This document shows, in pieces, positions 57,501-64,000 of a DNA stretch of 64,000 bases. Below the pieces are notes generated by a model that did no database searches, was not told the origin of the DNA, and saw nothing but the letters and a program-made list of their open reading frames with translations. How positions within the stretch are numbered: the stretch's first letter is position 1; every line of letters starts with the position of its first letter. This stretch comes from Symsagittifera roscoffensis (taxonomy: Eukaryota; Xenacoelomorpha; Acoela; Convolutidae): positions 24,324,177 through 24,388,176 of the forward strand of contig NC_087062.1 in assembly GCF_963678635.1 (NCBI RefSeq). Direction: 5' to 3'. The translations under genes were made by a program, and so were the position numbers.

Positions 57501-60500
57501 TGTCCATAACTCTCCTCCCAAACAGACCTCCATGAGCATGTACACGTACTTCCTGTCTTTGAACGTGCGGTACAGTCTAAAAAAAATAAGAAAACAAAAG
57601 ATAAAACTAGTTGAAGAGCACAATCAAGAAGAGTGCCGTACTTACAGAACTACGTGAACTGAACACTCAGATAACATGCGATGTCCAACGAAAACTTTTG
57701 GTGGTTTTTTAAGCACATGAAATCGTTTCGTTCCATCATTAATTAAACCGTTTTGTTTGTAAAACTTAAGACTGCAGATTTGGAGAAAATTTCTATGGTT
57801 CTCTGGCAGGAAAAAATGTCGGAAATGAATACGCCTTTGAGTTTCAACCATTTTGCACTAGAAGTCTTTCGGAAAAATGAGAGAAAAAGATTGTATTTCT
57901 ACAAATAGTACAAAAGGGAAATTAAAAATTTAGGTGAAGGTTAAGGAATGATTGATCGAAAACTTAATAGTTTATGGTCTCTTGGTCAATGAATGTATTT
58001 CTTTTCTGCCGTTAACCAAAAATTTCTTTTAATTAAATTGTATGTAATTAGGATGAAATTAGATCAATAAAGTCGGATAAACAAAGAAAAAACATTGCTC
58101 ATGATCGCAGATGCGTGGAGGGATTTTGATGTTCAGCGCTGAATCAGTTCAGTCAGTTAACTGGACAATTTCACCTCGATCGACAAAGTTCAAGAGGTGA
58201 TCGTTCTCTACTCAATATACCAATCAATCAAGAGTAAGTGCGTGGGAGTTGTATTTGTTCCGATTTCACTGAAAGTGACTGGAAGGAACTAAGGCGTAGA
58301 CTAGAGTTGTATTTCCTCCCAATTTTGACAGAATCAAGATAACCTTGTAGGGGGTCAAGCTGGCATCATATTAAAGCTCTATGGGTGATTTGGGTCCCAA
58401 AATAAACCCAAAAACATTTTCTCAGAGTTGAGAAAAACAGGTCTGAAATATAATATAACAGGTCTAAATTTCTTTTGAGAAAAAACTGATTCCTCATTTC
58501 AACATTAAACAATTTTTCACATAAAAAAATTTGAGCAGTTGATTGATGTTTTAACAAACGCTACAAGCTGCGGATTTATCATCTCTATGCTATCTTTCCA
58601 AAATATAATAGAAAAAAAAACATTTTTTTTTTCAAAAATGTCAAAAAGTTATCAACTTTTTTTCGAAAGATTGTTGTTTTTCAAAAATCTTTCGAAAAAA
58701 AGTTGATAACTTTTCGACATTTTTGAAAAAAAAATGTTTTTTTTTCTATTATATTTTGGAAAGATAATTCAAATGGCGTCCTCAAATGGCGTGATGTGTT
58801 GAGAAGAACTAGACGAAGGCTTAGAAATCTAGTAAATTAGGCATAATCGACTATCATTGTCTTCAAACAATCAATTGAAAAAAAAACTTTTTCTACTTTC
58901 AGATTATTTTTTAAACTTTTAAGGCCCAGAAAGCTTCTTTTATAAAACCAAGATAGCGCTAAATGAAGCGTCAAAGTAGGTTTTTTGGTCTTATATAATT
59001 TTTTATCATACCACCTACAAGCTCGTTTAACCCGCTCGAAATTAAACTAATAAGCATAAATTTTTTCACAAAAATTCTGTTAACATCGTTCAAATCAAGG
59101 TTGAAAAATTACACCTTCTGAATTACACCCGAAGACAAGTACAGTTGGACTGTCAAAAGTTGAAACATTTAAACCTAATAAGATTTGTCTTAAATTCAGT
59201 TTGTTAACTGATAATGAACAAAACATTATCTAAAAACTGAAAATTAAATTCAATTTCGAAACTCACACAGAAATCAAAAATCGGCTCTTTTTCCTCCCCC
59301 CCCCCCCCCCACCTGCGAATTTTATCATGTAAATTTGTTGACCACATTGTCCGATTGTTATGAAAATTTACATACAGACTAATAAGGCCACGACAAACAT
59401 ATTTGGTCGTCATACTCAACCTCGTAAAACCACTCGTTACACTAATATATTGAAGCTCGTGTGAGGTGGGGGAAAAAGGAAAAAGAGCCCAAAAATCAAA
59501 CCGCTGTGATTGTTATGATTGACTATGACTGTGCAAGCACTGCAGTACTAACTTGATGATGAAGGGACAGTCTGATTGAAGTAGGATGGTCTTCTCCGAG
59601 TAGATGTGGTCCTGCTGCTTCAACTCCACAATGTGCTGTTTCCTCAGACACTTCAGAGCATAGCTGTGTGCCTTCCCATCCCTTCCCACGTGTTTCACCT
59701 AATCACAGTCAACAAGGAGAAATTTGAAGACATCATTAGAAGCATATTGATTTTGCCATTCACGCATTTTTCTCTGCATAAATCTTGCCATCTTGTTGAA
59801 ACTCGGGCCCTACTTTCATCATAATCTGTCACTAATTGTTATGATTGTTCCGAATTTTGAAGTAAATGACGAATATATATGAGGAAAACGAATTCACAAA
59901 AGAAGTGACAATTAAAAATCACGAAAAAATGACAAAAATAATGAAAAATGACTAAAAAAATTAATTAGTTGAGTACAGGATTCGAACCCGCTTTTGCACT
60001 GAATGCTCGAATACAACACAGTTGATTTCGCAATCGCGCTATGTCGCAATGCTGTCTATTGTGCAGTTAAAACGCACTACAAGAATAAATTTCAATTAGC
60101 AATGAAGGCACATTGATAAAATGTATGAAACTCATGTAATCGCTAAAAAAAACTTGTGCAGTACGCGCATAAATTTATGGTACTCGCGTAAAATTATTAT
60201 TTTTTCTCAATTACCGAGTTTGAAAATTTAGCATTTGTCTAAACTAAGACGCTAGACTTGCTGAAACTTTCAACAACGCGTACGCTGCAACTGAATCCAA
60301 CTCAGGAGATTTCAAATTGAATATGCCGAACAATTAGTTCAAATTTATCGTATCTGAAGCTAAATTCTTTGTATATAAATTGCGTGTAGGGTAAACTTTT
60401 CATCAAAATTTGTTTTTATTTCTCCTGAAAATTTTCCATAAACTTCAGAGCCAAAGCTAAATCAGTCCCGTTTATGGACGGTAAAAAATAAGATTTAGCA

Positions 60501-63500
60501 ATTGATACAAAATTGTTGATAGCTGGAACATTTTGTTGCGGAATGTTTAATTTATGCAAATTTAAAAAAAATTTGTTATCAAATTTTTTTATTGCACTGC
60601 AATCAAAGGATAAATAACATATTATATCTGTGATAATTTTGCATAATTAAAATTTTAATGATTTGAATTTGGGACTACTAGGACAACAATAATTCAAATT
60701 GAGATAACTAATGCGTGGTATGTTTCGTTCTCTTGAAGCGTTAATAACAAACAATTACTTTCAAACTGATCGGCTGCAGCAATTCGCTCTTAATAGTACG
60801 TTAGTACCGCCAAATATTCTACTTGGAACTTCATGTAGCTAATAGGGTTAAAAATCAGAAAAATAATTTGAAAATAATTTAAAACTTTCTCATTTCTTAA
60901 GCCAAATATCTTTGGATTGACAATAGAACGCATTCGGAAATTTAGGTTTTGCCCTGATACAAGCTGTCGTGTTTTGCTTAGCATTGAACTCTAATGATAG
61001 TGATTGACTCGCTAATGATACTGATTGACCAATTGATTCGCTTTATTGTTCCGACTTTCGATACGAAAGTAACGGAATATTTGTGCTCGGGGTGGGTTTT
61101 TTTCCTTCAGACAAATTTCGACTTTTTAACTAGCCATTTTGACGGAATTTTTTTTATCATTCAAAAGGTATTGTTATCTTGAGCTTAAATTGGAAAAGAT
61201 ATTTCACCTGTGATCTTTTTTCGTAAAGTTATGAGAGTTTAAATATTGCCATTTTGGCCTTTTTGACCAATTTGGGACAATTAACGCGCGATATAATTCG
61301 CACTATTAACGCAACTATAAATCGTTCCAAATTGGTTGAACGAAGCTTATTCGCCATAATTGATTTGTTTTAAGGAACGAAATTCATCTTTTTGTATTTT
61401 ATATGGCGTGTGGGGGGTGATTTTCATAGAAATTTTCAAATTTTAGAAAAAAAATAATTTCATTTTGTTTTATTTCATTTAGTTTTTTTATGTTATTACT
61501 TCTGCTCCATAAACCTTAAAAGGCAGTGGGAACATTCAAGGCTTTGCCCTGATACGAGCAGTCTTGTTATACTTTCTCATGCTTACCGCGAAACTAAAAA
61601 GCTGCGTACGCGCTATTCATACGAGCAAGCTGAATAGCACGACAAAAATTGTCCAGAAAAACAGAAAAATGATAGTTTATAAAAAAAAATTCGAACTAAT
61701 AAGATTTAGTAACTTTCTTCCATCCACATAGCAAACTACACACAGATACATTTTTTCATGTGCCTAAATTTCAACAGAATCAGTTAGGGAGCCCCGATTT
61801 ACTTCGAACTGATTTCTGAGCCAGATTAGCAGTCACATTTTTCACGTATTTTTAGAAAATTGATCTCACGCAAATTAACCATCCCATCTTGACCAGAATA
61901 GCCCATTATAAACCTCCAAAATAAAAAAAAACAAATACAAGTGCAACTAGACTGCTCGTATCAGCGCAAAGCTCAGAATGTTCTGACTGCCGTTTATAGG
62001 ATCAATAAAAATGTTTGCTTTTGTTAATAATCGATGCATTTTTCTTCAATTTATTACCTCTCACGCTAAGTGAAGCACAAAGTGGCGCATTTTAAGACTG
62101 GAAACGCAATACTAAGAGCATATCTTTTGCCTCAATTCAATTTGGAGCTATTTATTTTGCCGCTAACGCTTATATCACAAAAAATGTCACGCTCTTTTTT
62201 ATCCTAAAAAGGCCAAATGGGCTGTTTTCAAACTCTGATATTTTTACAAAAACAACCACAAGTAATTTTTTCAAAAGTGATTTCACGGCATCAACATCTT
62301 TCAGATGATAAAAACAAATCTTGTCAAAAATCGCTAGTTATAAAGTCGAAATTTGTCTGGAGAAAAAAATTCCATTGACAAATATTCCGTCACTTTCTTC
62401 GAAAGTCGGAACAATACATTTTTAATAAGGCCAAGCAAGCAGGCTTTTTTTAGAAAGATAAGCCAAGAAAATTTAATTTAACTCCAATGAAAATAATTTT
62501 CAAAAATTTTAGTGCTATCATAGGAAAAAAACTTAGCAAAACTTAGAAATATTTTTTCTGGTAATTTTTCAACTAAAACCGTTTCCGATTTGGTTCTTTT
62601 ACTGATACTGTCGAATATGCCTCAATTCTATCTTTTTGTCCGATTTTTTATATCACACGACTCACAAAAATCAACACTGAAAAAAAATCATGGAAAAATT
62701 TTTTAAGTGTTTTTTTAGCATGGTCAGAATATTCTCTGCTGCTTGCACATTAACCGGCTATCCTTTTCACTGTATGAAAAAGTCTGCAAAAGAAAGTATT
62801 TCTTATGGCTATAAGAAAACCTGATGAAAAACTAGACCGTGTATATATTCCGTTAATTTTATGGAAACTAACTGGTATCGTGACATATTTATATCACTAC
62901 GGAGATGTTAAATGACGGTTGTGTCTTATAAAATTTCAGAGCCAGCCAACAAACTATGACAAGTCAGGGCCGATAAGAAAGTTACAACAATTTAAAGACA
63001 GCCATTTTGTATAAAATTCTAAAAAAAAAACCTACTTGAAACACGTGGCCTCAAATGAATGATTGATGGCACTCGAAAGTAATAGAAGCCGAGAAATTTT
63101 CTCTTACCCAGATAAGGGAAAACGGTTGGCTGAAATCAAAGCTAATTATTGTCAAAATTATTTTAAGTATAAGTGAAGGGTTCTGTAATTAGGACGCTCT
63201 CAGTAATATTTTTAACATCCTTATAAGTAAAATGATTCTGTTTTGGGACCCTTGGAACCAGCATAGCGGTCACTCAAAAAAGGATGGGTTTCAGATTGAT
63301 ATTTAAAAGCAACCTCGCGGTAATGAAGCTACTTTCACTAAATGCCTCAAAGCAAACATCAGTTTTATGGTATAACTTATAACTTTAAGCAAAAAAGGAC
63401 GCGAAAAACAAATAGGAGGAAAATCTTTAACTCAAAGATTAAAAAACCATATCGATTTTATGCGTCAAACCGAGCGCCGAAAAAAATAGCTTTATAGTTA

Positions 63501-63755
63501 ATTTTTTCCTCTTCGAAAGTCCGAAACAATAAATTTCGAATAAAAACGATAACTAATAAAAAAATACTGACCAAGTCGACCCTTCCGAAGCCGCCTTGTC
63601 CGATGGTTCCGATGTGGAACAGGTCTCCCATCTTCACATTCTGGAACTCCTCCGGGAAGGCGACGTCATCCCTGGTGGATAAGTCCACGTTCCGGGTGTC
63701 ACTGTACTTCTTGTTCTTGATCTCCTGCAAGGGTCCAATAAGCTCAATGAAGTTG
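45190..63755 (-). CDS. cGMP-dependent protein kinase (PKG), catalytic half, seven exons
   Basis: Exons 63755-63572, 59698-59553, 57576-57487, 53797-53656, 53385-53222, 52168-51913 and 45285-45190 join in phase through GT-AG introns and give the last 358 residues. In order: FPEEF linker and Gly loop [12 protein letters not shown] lysine and EKTILL glutamate; hinge [18 protein letters not shown] catalytic loop; DFGFAKK; activation segment [10 protein letters not shown] with the likely phospho-Thr; PPFTGGD; SERLG; AGC tail with FDWNGL and C-terminal [10 protein letters not shown]. These are hallmarks of PKG, the Ser/Thr kinase effector of cGMP in the cytosol. The residue before DFG is Cys, where Val is usual. 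The autoinhibitory and cGMP-binding domains must lie beyond 64000. I infer this is a functional host gene: no stop or frameshift is seen. Confidence 0.93.
46655..46870 (-). mobile_element. Family A MITE, diverged fragment
   Basis: In inverted order it shows GAGGGAGGAACGTGCGCC and, at the far side, CCCCCTCCCCCGTC, then CCTGCCCAGG. These resemble the GCGCGCGCTTCCCCTC and terminal parts of family A. Weak match, in the last PKG intron. Confidence 0.35.
47812..47930 (+). mobile_element. Family A MITE, deleted copy
   Basis: Starts AGGCCCAGATCCAGTTTTTT and includes TGCGCCAAACGCGCTTTTAA, matching the terminus and core of the 16779 copy with the middle missing. It overlaps a chance open frame at 47555-47923. 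Confidence 0.5.
48077..48600 (+). repeat. Dispersed repeat family C, long copy
   Basis: Begins CTAGACTGATCGTATCAGGG, has CCGACTGCCTTTTAAGGTCC and CCCCCACACGCCATGTAAAT, and reaches the far-end region CCCCGAGCACG...TCGGAACAAA. About 520 bp, close to full length. Confidence 0.7.
49876..50348. mobile_element. 473 bp foldback element in last PKG intron
   Basis: Arms at about 49876-50089 and 50146-50348 are inverted copies, with ATTCGACAAGTTTTCTTCGA outermost and TGCTTTCACGCTGCTTC innermost. Similarity is moderate with small indels. The spacer is ~55 bp. No target duplication is clear. A third copy of the inner arm lies at ~50444-50535. Confidence 0.75.
50637..50855 (+). repeat. ~140 bp tandem duplication
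   Basis: AAAAAAGCTTCAA... through TTTTTTTCTTTGTGTTTCAA and GACAAAATTGT occurs at 50637-50715 and again at 50778-50855, still in the last PKG intron. Confidence 0.75.
51484..51733. mobile_element. hAT-like MITE family A, copy with T16G22 run
   Basis: Left end CAGTAGCGGAG; right end CCTCGAGAAAAACC then TAAATCCGCCCCTG. Near the left end is a run of 16 T then 22 G (51495-51532), an expansion of the family's G-strip. It lies 180 bp downstream of PKG exon f. No clear target duplication. Confidence 0.75.
51913..52168 (-). CDS. PKG exon f (C-lobe)
   Basis: Acceptor TTTTGTTCAG, donor GTTAGA; 256 bp. Encodes [37 protein letters not shown] and ends PFKIK. Confidence 0.95.
53222..53385 (-). CDS. PKG exon e (DFG and activation loop)
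   Basis: Acceptor TTTCCTTGCAG, donor GTAAGA; 164 bp. Begins [10 protein letters not shown], contains [14 protein letters not shown] and ends YELLNG. Confidence 0.95.
53656..53797 (-). CDS. PKG exon d (YRDLKPEN catalytic loop)
   Basis: Acceptor TTCTTTTCAG, donor GTATGA; 142 bp. Encodes [14 protein letters not shown] and ends GYVKM. Confidence 0.95.
54366..54470 (-). mobile_element. Family A MITE, terminal fragment
   Basis: Starts AGGGCGGATTTGGG with a G12 run. It then shows GGATTCGACCCCCTGCCGAC and AAAGGGTCCCCCC, the reverse of the 17130-17160 part of the intron 2 copy. Truncated after ATTTTGAGATATCC. Confidence 0.7.
54471..55690. other. PKG intron c-d, unannotated part
   Basis: AT-rich intronic DNA. 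I see no exon or clear repeat in it. Confidence 0.35.
55697..55755 (+). repeat. Dispersed repeat family C, terminal fragment
   Basis: GGACTGCTCATATATCAAGG, then CAAAGCCCTGAAAGATCCGA; only the hairpin-bearing end is present. Confidence 0.6.
56133..56665 (+). repeat. Dispersed repeat family C, long copy
   Basis: TGACTGCGCGTATATCAGGG with the hairpin AGGGC-GAT-GCCCT, then CGACACGCTACGTAAAATAC, and the far-end region CCCCGAGCAAAA...CTTGAAAGACGAAACAAA. Confidence 0.65.
56930..57170 (+). mobile_element. Family A MITE, internal copy
   Basis: Matches 16905-17160 in order: TTTTTGGCGCAAGCTTCCCTC, GGAGCCGAAAGCGCCTTTAG, GGAGACCCTTTGG and GGGGGTCGAATACCTGAG. It lies just downstream of PKG exon c, at 57487. 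Confidence 0.65.
57487..57576 (-). CDS. PKG exon c (hinge)
   Basis: Acceptor ATTTTTTTTAG, donor GTGAAC; 90 bp. Encodes [18 protein letters not shown] and [10 protein letters not shown]. Confidence 0.93.
58591..58766. other. Near-perfect ~81 bp hairpin in PKG intron
   Basis: Arm 58591-58672 and arm 58686-58766 are inverted complements with one mismatch and one bulged base. The loop is 13 nt. The outer part is TATCTTTCCAAAATATAATA. Transcribed with PKG, it would form an ~80 bp RNA duplex. It may be a foldback MITE, a small-RNA precursor or a substrate for RNA editing; nothing in the sequence decides. Confidence 0.85.
59283..59489. mobile_element. MITE family B with exact 8 bp target duplication
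   Basis: 207 bp with inverted ends GGCTCTTTTTCCTCCCCC and GGGGGAAAAAGGAAAAAGAG (then CC). Both sides carry CAAAAATC (59275-59282 and 59490-59497). The 8 bp duplication fits hAT or a related superfamily. A C15 run lies at the left end. It ends 63 bp downstream of the donor of PKG exon b (59553). Confidence 0.9.
59553..59698 (-). CDS. PKG exon b (catalytic lysine)
   Basis: Acceptor GACTGTGATTAG, donor GTTAGT. Encodes [18 protein letters not shown] through QSDCPFII, with the ATP-anchoring Lys and the C-helix Glu. Confidence 0.93.
59965..60055 (-). other. tRNA-like sequence, probably pseudogene or SINE head
   Basis: The minus strand has TAGCGCGATTGCGAAATCA (A-box-like) and, ~40 nt on, GCGGGTTCGAATCCTGT, a pairable T-arm with a consensus B box. 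I could not find a seven-base acceptor stem or a paired anticodon arm. A working tRNA is therefore unlikely; a tRNA-derived SINE or dead tRNA fits better. Confidence 0.4.
60935..60985 (-). repeat. Dispersed repeat family C, terminal fragment
   Basis: The plus strand reads GGTTTTGCCCTGATACAAGC then TGTCGTGTTTTGC, the reverse complement of the hairpin-bearing end. Confidence 0.5.
61009..61568 (-). repeat. Dispersed repeat family C, full-length-like copy
   Basis: On the minus strand it runs from AAGACTGCTCGTATCAGGGC through TTCCCACTGCCTTTTAAGGT and CCCCCACACGCCATATAAAA to TTACTTTCGTATCGAAAGTC then GGAACAA. About 560 bp. It is head to head with the copy at 61948-62425. Confidence 0.75.
61948..62425 (+). 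repeat. Dispersed repeat family C, full-length-like copy
   Basis: From CTAGACTGCTCGTATCAGCG through TCTCACGCTAAGTGAAGCAC to CACTTTCTTCGAAAGTCGGA. It shows both family ends, ~480 bp, with no coding frame. Confidence 0.75.
62426..63571. other. PKG intron a-b, unannotated part
   Basis: AT-rich intronic DNA. A family C far-end fragment (CCTCTTCGAAAGTCCGAAAC) lies at ~63508-63530. Nothing else is seen. Confidence 0.4.
63572..63755 (-). CDS. PKG exon a (glycine loop)
   Basis: Acceptor TACTATTTCAG, donor GTCAGT; one leading base plus 61 codons. Begins [12 protein letters not shown], the linker after the second cGMP-binding domain, and ends [10 protein letters not shown]. Confidence 0.92.
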
Positions 63756-64000
63756 CTGAAATAGTATAATCAAACATAGAAGGAATCATAACTTCTGTTG
63801 ACGTGAAGGGTAGGGCCAGCATGTGCTTAAGATTTCTACCGCTAATCAAGCGCGATTGACCTTTAATCGAGGTCAAAAAACTGAATTAAAAACACTGACA
63901 AACTGTTCTAGACACTCGTCTTTTAATTCAAAGAATCGAAGTTCGAAAAATTCTTGTGCATGAATGATCTGTAGCTATAATGTCTTTTTCAAGTTAACGA

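Overview
This is an AT-rich metazoan nuclear window with one assembly gap (200 N at 26071-26270). The evidence for an animal is a BEL/Pao retrotransposon, a group known only from Metazoa, and a cGMP-dependent protein kinase gene split into small exons by GT-AG introns. I cannot name the species; an invertebrate is my guess.

Layout. (1) 1-10.6 kb is a DNA-transposon neighbourhood. On the minus strand lies a CACTA/EnSpm (Tnp2-type) transposase whose N-terminus carries a Suv4-20-like SET domain (871-4130, one intron, two frameshifts). Next comes a compact five-exon minus-strand gene of unknown function (5878-7413). Upstream of that gene is an array of ~315 bp monomers, each centred on the dyad CGTGA-N6-TCACG. 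(2) 10.6-14.9 kb holds a 178 bp tandem array, a cluster of AAATCGATTT palindromes and a dead Ty3/gypsy fragment. (3) 15.9-25.6 kb is an intact six-exon plus-strand gene for a TauD/TfdA-like Fe(II)/2-oxoglutarate dioxygenase, 366 codons plus stop with every splice phase consistent. A hAT-like MITE sits exactly on one of its splice acceptors. (4) 26-43 kb is repeat territory: a ~500 bp tandem array, degraded direct repeats, and a dead plus-strand Ty3/gypsy pol. Nested inside that pol is an apparently intact 9.4 kb BEL/Pao element with identical 297 bp LTRs and a 2238-codon Gag-Pol. It is flanked by a 106 bp duplication instead of the usual 4-6 bp. (5) 45.2-63.8 kb is the 3' part of a minus-strand PKG gene. 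Seven exons encode the last 358 residues (whole catalytic domain and AGC tail); the cGMP-binding half lies beyond 64000. Its introns hold MITEs, a 473 bp foldback, an ~81 bp near-perfect hairpin, a tRNA-like sequence and several copies of a dispersed repeat with a hairpin-bearing end.

The best candidates for something undescribed are the SET-transposase fusion with its companion gene and dyad array, the MITE that took over a splice acceptor, and the BEL insertion with its 106 bp target duplication and extra ORF. No database search was possible, so novelty is a proposal throughout.
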